64,000 nucleotides of DNA, taken from Jacaranda mimosifolia (Eukaryota > Streptophyta > Magnoliopsida > Lamiales > Bignoniaceae). Position numbers and translations under genes: made by a program. How positions within the stretch are numbered: the stretch's first letter is position 1; each line of letters opens with the position of its first letter. Positions 39,363-52,068 of this stretch are shown in pieces. The stretch lies in assembly GCA_018894105.1 (NCBI GenBank), contig CM032122.1, positions 38,781,404 through 38,845,403 of the forward strand. Direction: 5' to 3'. Under the pieces are notes generated by a model. It made no database searches, was not told where the DNA came from, and saw nothing but the letters and a program-made list of their open reading frames with translations.

Positions 39363-39433
39363 GCACCAGTGGTCTAGTGGTAGAATAGTACCCTGCCACG
39401 GTACAGACCCGGGTTCGATTCCCGGCTGGTGCA
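39363..39433 (+). tRNA. tRNA-Gly (anticodon GCC)
   Basis: Full cloverleaf of 71 nt without intron. The acceptor stem GCACCAG pairs with CTGGTGC, followed by discriminator A39433. The anticodon stem GTACC/GGTAC encloses the loop CTGCCAC, with anticodon GCC at 39395-39397. The T arm is CCGGG-TTCGATT-CCCGG. A run of six Ts at 39438-39443 is the Pol III terminator. The internal A and B boxes look normal. Confidence 0.97.
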
Positions 39434-39574
39434 TTAATTTTTTCATTTATTCCTTTTTTTTTAACAAATAATCATTTTCTTTCATATATATACAATTTTT
39501 AATAAAGCAACCTTCTCCTATTTATAAACTGGATTATTCGGTACACGGGCTGCAGTGAGCCTGCAGATGCAAAA

Positions 39575-40057
39575 ATGAACGCAGCGGCAACCTCTGAGGT
39601 GGATAACGGCGTATGCGGAAGCGATTCCGACACGAATTCCGACGATTTACCGGAACACTACCAGCCAATCTCTACCGTCGACAGCGGCGGCGATGACGAG
39701 GTCGACGAAGGAGATTTCTCCGGGCAAGATCCAAGCCCTAATCACCTGCCGAATGGCTGGGTGGAGAACGGATTGTCATCGCTTGATCTAAGCGAAGAGG
39801 ATGAAGATGAAGAGAAAGAAGAGGAGGAGGCCACGGAATCGGAGAGGGCGATAGAGAGAGCATTCAGAGAGGACGAGAGGCGGCGCAACGCTCCATTGCC
39901 GGCGGAGAACGCCATCAGAGTGATGGAGGCCATGCGTCGGATCTCTTTTGGCGGTGGTGCGCCCGACTGGGCGGGCCAGGTACCGGAGGATCAGTGGATC
40001 GATCGGCTCCGGGGCTTGAGGAGGCCACCCGCTGCTTCTGCTACAGTTAATCATTGA
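39575..40057 (+). CDS. MEA1-family small acidic protein
   Basis: Single-exon gene for 160 aa. The N-terminal two thirds are acidic and probably disordered (EEDEDEEKEEEEATESE at about residues 71-87). The C-terminal part contains ENAIRVMEAMRRIS, GAPDWAGQVPEDQW and a basic end. These blocks, with a YQPIS motif near residue 30 and a GLSSLDL motif near 66, run parallel to the animal male-enhanced antigen 1 (MEA1) family: YQPL, a GLxLP segment, and a Trp-containing end with xxPAWAxxIxDxQW. MEA1 has no settled molecular function, so none is given here. The ATG follows a TTTATAAAC TATA-like site at about 39520, and the tRNA gene ends 141 bp before it. Confidence 0.75.
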   Translation: MNAAATSEVDNGVCGSDSDTNSDDLPEHYQPISTVDSGGDDEVDEGDFSGQDPSPNHLPNGWVENGLSSLDLSEEDEDEEKEEEEATESERAIERAFREDERRRNAPLPAENAIRVMEAMRRISFGGGAPDWAGQVPEDQWIDRLRGLRRPPAASATVNH

Positions 40058-40475
40058 TTTTGAAGGCACTGAGAAACATTCATTTGTGGTGCTCAAGGCT
40101 TTTCAGTGGTTCCTTGTTCTTAACAATGCTTATCTGCTGTTTGGTGAAATGCCTGATAGTTTGCTTAATTTTTATAGCTCGTTGCAATTTATTGAAAGTA
40201 CAGCATTGACTCTGTTGATCAGCTAAAATTTTCCAATTGCTATGATAAACAGTTTTGTTTTAATTTTGTTTTTTCTTGAAAGTATTTGTGTAATCAGTTT
40301 GGAAGTAATAAAAATATCAAAATTACATAAAAGAATCCATTCCATCATCAACATAGCACTGCGATTTACTCCGACATGGCCTAGGGGTGAGTTCTTGGCA
40401 ACTGGAGCGTGGGATGCTAAACAAAAGAGCAAAACAAAACCATATAGAAATATTCTGCATTCTGAGATTTGAGAA

Positions 40476-40800
40476 TTCTGTTTGGTTTCATTTCGACAAT
40501 CTATTTTTACATTTTTTACTATTTCGCAAATAAAACACATCATTTTTTACACATTTTCACCAAACATCATTTTCATTTTTAAAATATATTATCCAATAAT
40601 TTATATATCTGATCTCAATAATTTATATATATTTTCTCTCGATTTCATTATTTCTATTTTTTTCCATCGACATCTTATTAAAACCATTACTTTTTCAACA
40701 ATCTATCCAAATGATTTGGATATTCATTTTCAACTCACTTCAACTAATTATCTTTTTAAATTTTAGAAATGATGAAAATGGAAATAAAACCAAACAGGAG
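40476..40800. mobile_element. MITE-like element
   Basis: The left end CTGTTTGGTTTCATTTCGAC and right end GAAATAAAACCAAACAG are inverted repeats. A related element at 62487-62801 shares the ends and the internal ATTTTTTACTATTTC words. It is about 325 bp and AT-rich. Confidence 0.65.
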
Positions 40801-41529
40801 TAAAATTTATTATAATTAAGTTGTAGCACTCATTTGTGAGTTTGGAGGAATGGACAAGAGAACAAAGGTAAAATGAAAGGCAGAGGCAACGGGAAGTGGG
40901 AAACCTGCACATTGAACATAGGTAGAGGAAGCGAATTTGGACGCTAGAAAATATTTTATTTCTTAATCAACGGACGTCAAAAATTTCATTAAAATTTTAT
41001 ATTCGCACCACATTTATATAGGGGAAGAGTTTTTGAAGATTGACCAAATGGAAAAAATGGAACTTAAGCATTTAATTGAACCAAAAAAACATAAAAATGA
41101 AATATGAACTGAATTTTTCGGTTTGATTACCCCAGCTTATCAAATTATGCAGGCCTCTAAAAACATTGTTTACTAGGATCAGTGGTTGTTTAGAGATGAT
41201 CGAATTAAACGTGCTTAATAAAATAAAAAAAAATTGTTTACTAGATCTAGTTGTAACAAGGCCAAAAAGTAAATCTAATAGCTCAATCTTCAAAATAGTG
41301 TATCACAAATTGAAAAACAGTTGCACTTATTGTTTCCTTATACTTTGGTTTTAGATCATAATACATTTTACGCTCACGCACAAAATTGAAACCACAGATA
41401 CATCTGGCTAGTGATTTACTGACAATAACCCTCAAATAATAAAGTAAAGCTCCTACCGGGGCCTCTTCGGTTGCCTAAGAAGAAATATATTTAACGAAAA
41501 GACTCAGAATAAGCAACTTCAGGACAAGC

Positions 41530-44500
41530 TTAGGCACCAATATTCTCAATGTCAGCGCCTTTATCCATCCTTTTGACGATGCCAGCTATGACCTAATGCA
41601 TTGATCAACAACGGCTTAGTGTTGAAGAAATCAAGTGGGCAGTACACTTACAACTAAAAATTCTACAAGAGGTACTGAAATCTACCTTTCCAGGTCCTAA
41701 TTCGTAGCTCTTTTTCAGTCCTCGTGATAGCAAAGTTTTCACCGTTGTTTCCCATTGAACTGGGGAAGTCACCTGAATTATAGGTTAAGAGGAAAGATTA
41801 GATAGAATTGGCTTCTGTTTTAGTGGATCAATGAAGTTGGTGTTTACCTGGCGAGCTAATATTTTCTTGATCGTGTCAGGATCTGCATGTGGTTCTGCAT
41901 CAACGTTGGATATAACTGGTATTCTGGGGGTTCTGATTACTGTCGATGCCAACGCGGCTTCTAGTCTTGACACGGCTGGTTCCATAAAAGCAGTGTGGAA
42001 AGCACCCGCCACAGCTAACCGAACCTATGTGGACATTATGTGGTTAAAAGATGGAAGCATAAGAGCCTATTGGTGTATAGTTCGATTTTGTATTTCCAAT
42101 TTACAGCATTTCCAAGACTGAAAAATAAGTTTACTTGATATTCATGTAACAATAAAAGTAGGTTGGATTACTTTGGTGGAAATATTGATTATATAGGTAC
42201 ATGAGATTTTTTATGAAAAATGTCTTTTCCGAAAATATATGCATGTTTTAATAGTTTCGGAGGGTGCACTGCCTACTTTATGTGAGATTAAGAACTAGTT
42301 GTGGTTTCGATGATATGGCGGTAAAGTAAATTTGAAAAGATAAAAGAAGGGGCGTAAAATTTGCAGAAGAGCAAATATGCCAAGAGAAAAAGGAACAAAA
42401 AAACAGGATTTACCGTCATTCGAGCCTTAAATGATTTTGCCTTTGCTTCAATTGCTTCAACTCCCTTAACGCCTCCAGAGACAGCATAGTTTCCCTACCA
42501 GAACACCATGCCGTTGGCCAAACCAAGCTAGAAAAGTACCTGGCTAAAATATTGTATAGACAAATACCTCTGTTCTGATGTCAGGTCCAAAAGAAAGAAA
42601 CTTACAGTGCACAAAAAGTTTGCAATTTGAACTTTGTTTGCTTCATCCACTTCTTCATTGGCTGCATCACAGAGCTGTTGCACCTTAGCTGAGTCTAGCC
42701 CAATAACACTAACCATGGCACTTTTAGCAGCATCAGCAGCGTCCTGGTGATAGCAACAGAAGAAGTGTTATTCAATGAGTCGTGTTAATAAGTTTGCATC
42801 TACAAGTTTGCACCTCGTGCATGTTACCTGCATTGCTTCACCCCTTAACTTGACTAGCTTCAGCCCATCCTCAAAGCTGCATATAAAACCATCAAAGGCA
42901 AAGTACATTAAACTTGATCCAACAGTTAGAACACATTTGTACCAATGAATAACATTATAACCCCACTGAAACTGATCCCATAATGGAATTTGAACAAAAT
43001 CTTGTCACTCAGTCGGCAGTTCACCTGAAAGCTCCAGCGAATGCAAGAGCGGTGTATTCTCCTAAACTTAGCCCACATGTTACATCCACAGAATCAATTA
43101 TTTGTTGACCTCCCTCACGAACTCGGAGCACCTCAACTGCAGCTAAACTTGTAACGTAGATAGCTGGCTGGGAAAATGCATTCAGAGAATATATTAGTTC
43201 ATAACTTCCCTTTTCAAGTAGATCCTTGGCACTGCAAATGTATTACAAAAAAGTGTTTTATATATGAATATTGGTGTTGACAAATAGGTCCAACCCAACT
43301 CAGCTTGTTTTGGGCTGGGTCTTAGGATGTTTTGGATTCGGTTGAGTTGTGCTTCTTGTTGGATTGTAGGTCCAAAATGTGCTCAATATGGGTTGCAATA
43401 GAGAAAAATTTAATAATTTGTAAAATATCAATTTTATAATTTCTTTTACTTTCTTTAGAGTTCTAATACATACTCACATTTTTAAAAATATACAGTTTAA
43501 GATTGAGTTTTAACTAGACTTGTGGGTTCTGGGCTCAAAATGAGTTCAAGTCCAACCAGAAAATCTGAAATTTGATACATATATATATATATATTATAAA
43601 AAAGTTAAACTGTATTTTCTTCTATTTAACAAATTTCTAATACATGCTTATACCAGATAAGCAAAATGGCTAAAATGTACTCAAAAGATAAAATAAGTTA
43701 TAAAATGACCACACTGCAGAGTGTCTAAATATATTATTGTTTGGGTTGATGTTGTAATTATGAATGTCTAGTTTGAAAAACGTGTGTAGCATACTATTAT
43801 CTTTTAAATATGATTACTTGTACGCTCTTTCCAGATGCAAGATTATGTTTCTTCCAACGCTTTTAGTGATCAGTTAAATACACTCCAACGTTCCTGCTGT
43901 GATTTAAGAAGCCAGGATTTCAGGACATCCATTTTTCACTTGCTTGTTGATGAATGCAAGCCTGATGAATTGGAGGCAAGACTTATTTCACAGGTGCACT
44001 TAACTTTTTCTCTCAGAATCATCATTTTGAAATTTATATGTCCCAAGAAATTAGTCACTTAACCTCAACGATGACATAAAAGATTTTTCTCCTGTTCGTT
44101 GCATAACCAAACTTCATGATTATGCTGGAAGAAAAATATCACAAATCATACAATGAAGGATACCTGGCTTAAAACAGTGGAATCGAGCTTCTCTTTAGGC
44201 CCATTAATGCAAATATCCAACAGGTCAAACCTTGATGTCATGAAAAAAAAAAGAAAAAAAAATTAGATATTGGACATCTTAAGTTGAGAGAAATAAATCA
44301 AACATAAATACCCATGAAATGAATTCAAATAGACAACTTAGGAGGAAAAAGCACAATTGATTTGAACATTCTACAATCTCATAAGCAGGAAATATCAACT
44401 TGACCTCCTCGTCTTTTAATGAACCATTATTATATTTTGCGAGATGGTTTTACGACCTGTTAACTGAAAAATAACCACCTTATTCTTTGATATTTCAATA

Positions 44501-45914
44501 TTCTTGCGAAGAGCTGCAGGATAAAGATAATAGTCCCACTCAACTTTGAGTTGCACATTCTTGAAATTTTACGGTACTATGTGACTTTTAATGAGACACA
44601 ATTTTGCTGTATCTTAAATGAGAAATGCAATATGTAAACCTGTCAAAATTTGCATACAGATTCAGATAGTCAATTCAGAAAAATTTTGGGAGTACAGATT
44701 CGAGCTTTAAACAACCAAACGATGATAGCATAGCGTTGAATCTACCCCAAAATTTCATTAGCTCTCTTGTACAGTTCAGCTGCAGCAGGCACCTTTTGAG
44801 CTTCTACCCCCATTCCAACGGTTTGTGCACCCTTCACAGATAAATTACAGATGCAATTAATCACAACTATACAAGTCTGATAGCCAGTACTATTGCTTGA
44901 TATAGCTTGCCAACTATCACATTGAAATTCATATCATCAAGAAAATGCCATAAACATAAACCCCATTGGTGTTAAACAACTAAAGTATCAAACTCTACCA
45001 AACACATTAACTCCATCAGTGTTAAAACAATAACAGTTTCAAACTCTATCCGTCTAGAAAGAAAACTTAATCTTGGTGCCTTTTGGCTTAATTTCTTTCA
45101 TAAATATCCAAAAGTCATAATATACGTCATTTTCATTCTTGTCCACCAATTACACAACAGATCATCAGCACGTTCCCAAAGATTAAACCAATTAAAGTAA
45201 CGCATATTACAGCTTAAGATAGCCAAATTACAAAATGCATTCAGTAGTAAAACCTTCAATAACCAATTTAGCACATGTAAAATTCAAAATTGTAAAGTTA
45301 CGAAAATACATTGTCAGCAATGGAACATTGAGTGAGACCATATTACCAATCCTAGCAATCACAACATAAATAAAAAAAGTTCTTTAAGAGATTGCTTTCC
45401 TATTTTGTTTCCCTCCACAAAATAAGCAATTCGAACAGAAACATCAAGCCATATCTACTGCGAAAAATAACATTAATTAGGCAAAAGTGCACTCTTCTGG
45501 AATTCAATGAGTAACACTGAGCTATCTAGTAAAAATTAAAACACCAAATGCGCAAAACTGAAGCAATACTCTGCAATCCAATCAGCAATATGGAGCTGTA
45601 AAGCATCAACCGCAATCCAATCAGCTCCATTGAGCTGAACCTATGCAAAACTAATTAATCGTGCGAAATCTGACCTGACCAGGAAAGAGGAAAGCGGAAG
45701 AAGGCTTGTAGTCCTCGAACAAGGCATCATCGACAACAACCGTGTCCGATCCGACGGGGACGCTCATAAAAACTCTAGATTTCTCCAAATTCCACCGGGA
45801 AACCCTTCGAATCTCATTCCTGAAACCCAAACAGCTGGAGCTTCTGAAGGATTCGGAGGCGCCGAAAGCGGCTTTGGCCAGAGTAACCGAAGGAAACATG
45901 ATTGAGGAACTCAT
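41530..45914 (-). CDS. FabD: malonyl-CoA:ACP transacylase, plastid
   Basis: Transfers malonyl from CoA to acyl carrier protein, feeding fatty-acid synthesis in the plastid. Ten exons: 45675-45914, 44746-44831, 44164-44230, 43025-43167, 42828-42876, 42606-42743, 42414-42494, 41848-42024, 41686-41772 and 41530-41592. All phases agree; the protein is 376 aa. A Ser/Arg-rich transit region (about 65 residues) precedes AFLFPGQGAQTVGMG. The nucleophile elbow is GLSLGEYTAL, and the second catalytic residue is His in VAGAFHTAFMEPA. The end GPGKVIAGIVKRMDKG is typical. Exon 6/7 gives LCTGNYAVSGG, where plants usually have CPGNY. The ATG at 45914 has a purine at -3. Another in-frame ATG at 46004 would add 30 residues but has a poor context. 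A TATA-like site lies near 46165-46172 and a Mutator-like element starts 80 bp beyond it. Confidence 0.93.
43835..43993 (+). other. exon-like fragment of an unrecognised gene inside the FabD intron, opposite strand
   Basis: A stretch of 53 codons, open and phase 0 at both ends, is bounded by a good acceptor (CTCTTTCCAG) and a donor (CACAG then GTGCAC). It lies in FabD intron 3 on the other strand. The peptide, with QRSCCDLRSQDF and LLVDECKPDELEARLISQ, reads like a real helical internal exon with balanced codon use. I do not recognise the parent protein. There is no partner exon in view, so it looks like a captured gene fragment. Unclear repeats (GGTCCAACCCAACTCAGC) lie to its left. Confidence 0.45.
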
Positions 45915-46252
45915 TGCTGTGGAGACAGTGGAAAGTTTGGCGGACGAATTGAATCGAATGAGATGGTGAGGGAATCGATGGTTTTGGTGAACAATTGCAT
46001 GCATTAATTAAAGAGGTGTTCGGCGGAGAAACCGAAGAAGTGGCTTCAGAAATGTCGTCAGGCGGTCTTAGGCCAACGGCTATCCTGCTGCATATAAGGG
46101 TGTGAAAAACTGAACAAATAAGGGTACGATTGGGCTAAGTGGTTTGTAGCAAGTGGCATAAGTGCTTATATAATCACCATGTGGAAAATTAGAAATTGGA
46201 GTGCGAATAAATTCTTAATATGCATGCGTGTGTATAAATAAAAAAAAAAAAA

Positions 46253-47338
46253 TGAAATTTTCCACGATCCCATGCTCATGGTTCTGACTTATCGTCAAGT
46301 ATCGGCTTTTTGGCCGTTCATATTAATTTGATTTAATACTCACCTTCGAACCATCATAAAGTAAAGAACTATAGTTTTTATACGGAACCACCATCTTTTA
46401 AAATTAAATTATGAAAAATAAAATAAAAATCATTACCTTTCTAATATTTAATGACCAAATTAACCTTATTAATTTTAGGAAATTAAAAATCCTCTTTTCC
46501 TAATATTAAACCCTAATCCAATTAAAAGAAAATCAACAAAAATAAATCCTAAAAAACAAATTGAATCAGAAGAAAATATAAAAAAAACTCACTGCAACAT
46601 CAATATTATTTCAAAAATTTTAAATCCGGATTTCCAAAAATACAGATCATCCAGAAAACTCCTCCAAGAACTGACTTTTCTGTGAATTAATTTACCCCAC
46701 TGTCATTAACATTTCAAATTGTGGTACCAAGTTTCTTAAATATTTTTCTTAGCATTAACCAGCCTTGGCTTTTCAGTGATGGTGGTTTATCCATTTCACA
46801 TGGAAAATAGATATGCTGCAAGGCTTTAGAAATTGGCTAACTTCTCGGCTTGTAGATCTTCCATTTTGCTGCATATTTTTGAATGAAAAAAAAGGGAAAA
46901 ATCAATCTGTGAAAAATAAGTAAGAGCTGCCATTTGATCCTTAAACAAAAAGTTGCCAAAAAAAAAACTGATACATTTCGAGATAATATTGATGTTACAA
47001 CGGGTTTTCTTCTGATTGAATTAATCTTTTAGGGTTTATTTTCTCTTACTTTCTTCTAATTGAATTAGAGTTTAATACTAGGAAAATAGCGTTTTTAATT
47101 TTCAAAAATTAATAAGGTTAATTTGGTCATTGAGTATTAGAAGGGTAATGATTTTTATTTTATTTTTCATAATTTAATTTTAAAAGATGATGGTTCCGTA
47201 TAAGAACCATGGAAGAACTATGGTTCTCACTTTATGATGGTTCAAATGTGAGAATTAAATCAAACTGATATAAATGGCCAAAAAATGGGTACTTGACGAT
47301 AAGTCAGAACCATGGGTACGGGACCGTAGAAACCCCCC
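46253..47338. mobile_element. Mutator-like non-autonomous element upstream of FabD
   Basis: Inverted repeats of about 330 bp: on both arms one reads CATGGTTCTGACTTATCGTC and, further in, CATTACC...AATATTTAATGACCA-type sequence. The right terminus, read in reverse, is GGGGGGTTTCTACGGTCCCG, close to GGGGTTGGCTACGGTCCGAT of the 24166 element, so the two are probably related. The flanks (AAAAAAATG and AAAAAGATA) are a possible but weak 9-bp duplication. There is no transposase. Confidence 0.75.
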
Positions 47339-48614
47339 AAAAAGATACCATTAATTCACCCCTCATGTTTGTGAAAATTAATTCTCAAAGAAAAAGGTAA
47401 GAAAATAACTTTAGAGTAATGGAGAATTATTTTCAAAAGTATATTTAATTTAATTAAAGGATAAAAGTATAAAAAATATAGTTGATGTAATATCTATTCC
47501 CACCCTACATTGTTAGGGATTGTAATGAAGCAAATTTGGAGCAAGGTTGGCTCAACCTACACTCTGCGCTGCAAGACCTTATTCTATCCTGTACCTTGTG
47601 CCGCCCCACCTTATCCCATCTTTGGTGCTAGTTGATTCGATCCGGGATTAGCAAAAGACAGTTCTTGTCTCTTCTTTTAAAGAAATTCCTCAAGTTGAAA
47701 GAGATATGATCGTAAAAAAAAAAGGAATATGGGTACCCCTATTATTCCAATAAGAATCTAAACATATCATTATTAATATCAAATACACCTAGTCCAATTT
47801 CAAATCAAAATATTGACAATATACAAATAAATTTATTCATTAATTTCTAAAGATAATAAAAAGTATTCTATGTATATGATAAGTTTCTTCTTCTTCTTCT
47901 GTAGGGGGTGGTTGAGTGGGGAATTTGGGATGAGTTTGATAAAACTTGTACGGTTATATTCACCCCAAATTTATTTAGTTCTACAAAACAAGATTGATAT
48001 CTCATCATATACCTTGATAAACCACTCCAAATTGGATGATTGAGTTCGGATTCTAATTTTGACCGACCCCATTATCACCCCTATACATTCCTCATTAAAA
48101 CTTTCTTTTTTTTTTTTTTTTCTCCATTCCTCAACTCTAACAAAAATACTAAAATGTCCCTTAAAGAAAATCTCCAAAGAACCACACTTTTAGTAGCCTA
48201 TTAACAAAACAAAAAGTAATAATAGATTTTAGGTAATTTTCATTAATGCAATTACTAAAAGTTCATAAGTGGAACAAAAGAAAATATATACACGATGCAA
48301 GGTTTCTACAATCAATATATGTGTGTGCATATTTGTAAAAGTGTATCTATAAAAAATTCACTTGAGACAATTTTAGATTTACATCTTCTCTAAATTCTAT
48401 TGTCGTATTCTTTTCAATAAAATTTTTAATTGAAAACGTAATATATTTCATTTTTGAGGCAACATGAAGTTCCATTTTGCTAATTATTTTGATTTGGTAT
48501 TTCAAAGTTAAATTGTTAAAAAAAAAAAAAAACTAGTATAGAAAATAATTTACATAAGAAATAAATTTATATTTCCACTGTAGCCCACGGGTATTTCTAG
48601 TTGAATACTATTGA

Positions 48615-48647
<33 letters not shown>

Positions 48648-49665
48648 TATTTTAATTTATTTATTTTTGAAGAGTATAATAGAATATTTGAAGTTTTGGT
48701 ACTTTATCAATATTGTTGACGGTTTGGTACTTGGGTTATTGATCCACCCCTAAGTCACTAAACCTCAAAGCTGGGATCTCATAGGTCTCCATTATAACAA
48801 ACGCACAGAGTAGCTAAAATGCAACAACTTCGTACACCTTTTCCCTTTTGTTATTGTAGCAAGTTCTTTAAGATACATTAGTTGTTATTAGTTGTAGGAA
48901 ATGTGCATTTGGTTGGCTATCTAATCCATGTATGATAATTCTTAACCGGATCTTATAGCTTATTTAATTATCATAAGTGAAAATAAAACCTGACGTGATT
49001 AGATCTAACCATTAAAAGTCAGAAATATCCTAAAAAACAGTTAAAAATACTTACCACTTTATAACATTAGCTCTTTTTTATTCGAATTAAAGACAAATTC
49101 AACCCATTAACCAAAGTGATCTAGTTGTCTGAATGTTACACGTACCAGCATATTTACCTTCTACGTTTTTGAAATAGTATAGACCCATCTCAACATTGGA
49201 CTATCAATGTCCGTAATATTTTTCATGCAAGCATATTGAATCACTATCCCATCATTGAACTGATTCGAGAAGGTTTTGACCCCTACTACCTTGATATTTG
49301 AAGTTAATCCGAACCTTAAACCCCTGAAAGATTTTACCATTATTGAACTTTGATTTTCCCTTTTGAGTTTGATTGCCCTTGAATCCCATCATGTGGACCT
49401 CTAAGACTTGAAAAACTTATAATTGATCCAAATAATATTGGAACAAAACCATTCTACAAACTGCTCCAATAAAAGCTGTCAGAAGGACAGGATGGTGATC
49501 TGCCTTCACTTTTTAATGTGACTATTATTGTCAAATTCCTACTAAATCATTTTAACATTACAACCAGTGGGTACAACGAATCCTTACTTTGGTCTGGACT
49601 ACGTTTGGTACCTTTGTTGACCCAAACTAACTGTCCAAAATCTTTAACTTTTGTCTTGACTGCAC
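47339..49665. other. intergenic region before the laccase gene
   Basis: AT-rich with a TTA/ATT microsatellite at about 48616-48645. No coding exon is supported. The last few hundred bases are presumably the laccase promoter. Confidence 0.6.
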
Positions 49666-49673
49666 TATAAGAG
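49666..49673 (+). promoter_or_regulatory. TATA box of the laccase gene
   Basis: TATAAGAG lies 55 bp before the start codon at 49721, giving an expected 5' UTR of only about 20-30 nt. Confidence 0.55.
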
Positions 49674-49720
49674 GCAATTAAGGCCATCACACTCTCACCC
49701 AACAAAAAAAGGAAAGAAAG

Positions 49721-52068
49721 ATGGCTTCTTTCACTCTTACTTCCATTGTCTGTCTCGCCATTCTTCTTGCAATGTCTCTCTCTTTCTCTTTAGCAAATGC
49801 AGAAACTCATTACCATCAATTTGTTGTATGTCTTAAAACCTGTTCTTATCTCCATACTATTTAATGATTTAGCATTTTCCTTTTTTTGTTTTTTGAGTAA
49901 CATTTTTGTTACATGTCTATGTGCATTAACAGGTTCAGGCAACGCCAGTGAAGAGGCTGTGCAGAACTCACAACATAATAACTGTCAACGGGCAGTTTCC
50001 AGGGCCAACTTTGGAAGTACGGGACGGAGACACTCTTGTTATCAATGTCATTAACAGTGCACGTTACAATGTCACTATTCATTGGTAATGGATATCGTCT
50101 TTTCTTGTGCAGTTTTTTCTTAACTAAAGCATTGGACTTATTTCTGTTCTGTTGTTCATCAGGCACGGTATCCGTCAGATGCGAACGCCATGGGCTGACG
50201 GCCCGGAGTATGTGACCCAATGCCCCATTCAGCCTGGCGCAAGTTACACGTACCGGTTCACTATTGAGAATCAGGAAGGCACCCTGTGGTGGCATGCTCA
50301 CAGCCGATGGCTTAGAGCTACCGTTTATGGAGCGCTCATCATCTACCCGAAATTGGGTGTTCCCTATCCCTTCCAAAAACCCAAACATGAGATTCCTGTA
50401 CTTCTTGGTAAGACGAGAAATCAACAATCATTTGTGTATGACTGAATTTATTTGAAAGATTTTATGTGTCTTGTATTTTATATTTTAGAACTTATAAAAA
50501 ACTAACGTCTTATTTTATGATCTTATAAGTTGATTTTAAAAAAATTTACCGAATACTTTCTAACATTTTACAAACTTTTAAATATCTTGCAAGATGATTT
50601 GTATAGCTTATAAGCTCAACAAAATAGCCTCGTAGTCAAGCCACTGTCACTACTAACTGGACTGAGTAATTTCTTCAACAGGAGAATGGTGGGACAGAGA
50701 CATTATTAGTGTCTTAAGACAGGCAATATTCACCGGTGCTGCTCCAAATGTCTCTGATGCATATACTATTAACGGCCAACCCGGATATCTCTACAGATGC
50801 TCAAAGAAAGGTTAGCTGATTGTATATATTATCGGTAATTCTTGCCTGTAAGTTCGCTGATTTAGCAGACTGATTGATTCTTTTTCATATTGGTGACTTA
50901 GAAACCACAAAATTCTACGTAAAATCCGGCGAGACGGTTCTTCTGAGAATCATCAACGCTGCCCTCAATCAACAGCTCTTCTTCACTGTAGCTAACCACA
51001 TGCTAACCGTAGTTGGAAACGACGCCGCGTATAACAGGCCCTTCACAACCAGAGTCATCATGCTTGGGCCCGGCCAGACCACCAACGTCCTCCTCACGGC
51101 CAACCAACCGGCCGGTCGGTATTACATGGCCATAAGTGCGTATGCCACCGCACAGAACGCGCCGTTTGACAACACAACTGGTACTGCAATCTTGGAGTAC
51201 GATAATGTTCCTTGTAATTCCAAAAATGGAGTGCCCTCGAGACCGTTATTGCCTGCACTTCCCGCCTTCAATGATACGGCTACTGTGACGGCATACACAA
51301 GCCAAGTGAGGAGTCTATCTACCAACAATGCAAAAGTCCCCACTCAGATTGATGAGAATTTGTTCTTTACTGTGGGATTAGGCCTTGTGAATTGCACGCC
51401 TGGTCCTAGATGCCAAGGCCCGAATAACACACGCTTTGCGGCTAGTATGAATAATATATCCTTTGTGCTTCCGAGGAGGACTTCCTTGCTACAGGCGTAC
51501 TATCAAAACATACCGGGCGTCTTCACCACGGACTTCCCAACCGTCCCGCCTGTTATGTTTGACTACACGGGCAACGTGAACCGGGGGCTCTGGCAGCCTC
51601 GGTTTGGGACTAAGTTGTACAAGTTGAAGTTTGGTTCGAATGTGCAACTAGTTTTGCAAGATACTGCTATTGTTTCGACAGAAGACCATCCCATTCATCT
51701 TCATGGATACCATTTCTACGTCGTGGGGCAGGGCTTTGGCAACTTCAACCCGGCTAGAGATACAGCAAGATTCAACCTCATTGATCCCCCATTTAGGAAC
51801 ACCATTAATGTGCCTGTTGGTGGTTGGTCTGTTATTCGGTTTGTGGCAGATAATCCAGGTAAGTGTGCGACAATACACGAAGTTTTTTTGTGTGCATATT
51901 TGCTATTTAATTCCATTAATGTGCTGTTTCATTACAGGTGTTTGGCTGATGCACTGTCACATAGACTCCCATTTAACTTGGGGCTTGGCCATGTCATTCT
52001 TGGTGGAGAATGGACGGGGAAAGTTGCAGTCCATAGAGGCTCCACCACCGGATCTCCCTCCTTGCTAG
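49721..52068 (+). CDS. laccase (multicopper oxidase)
   Basis: Secreted blue copper oxidase that oxidises phenolics such as monolignols with O2 in the cell wall. Six exons: 49721-49825, 49933-50084, 50163-50407, 50682-50810, 50902-51858 and 51938-52068; all joins keep frame and the product is 572 aa. A signal peptide (hydrophobic residues 8-24) ends at ANA27. All four copper motifs are present: HWHG (85-88), WWHAHS in exon 3, [10 protein letters not shown] in exon 5 and [12 protein letters not shown] near the end (Cys536, axial position Leu546). Several N-glycosylation sites such as NVT, NVS and NNT fit secretion. It ends PPC-stop like most plant laccases. It converges with the CHX gene, the two stop codons being 377 bp apart. 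By gene order it would match Arabidopsis LAC3, but sequence alone does not fix the subgroup. Confidence 0.95.

Noticed and set aside
46004..46004. Upstream in-frame ATG as the FabD start
   Set aside because: It has a weak context (T at -3) with another out-of-frame ATG at 46000, and the next methionine gives a more typical transit peptide; it is not excluded.
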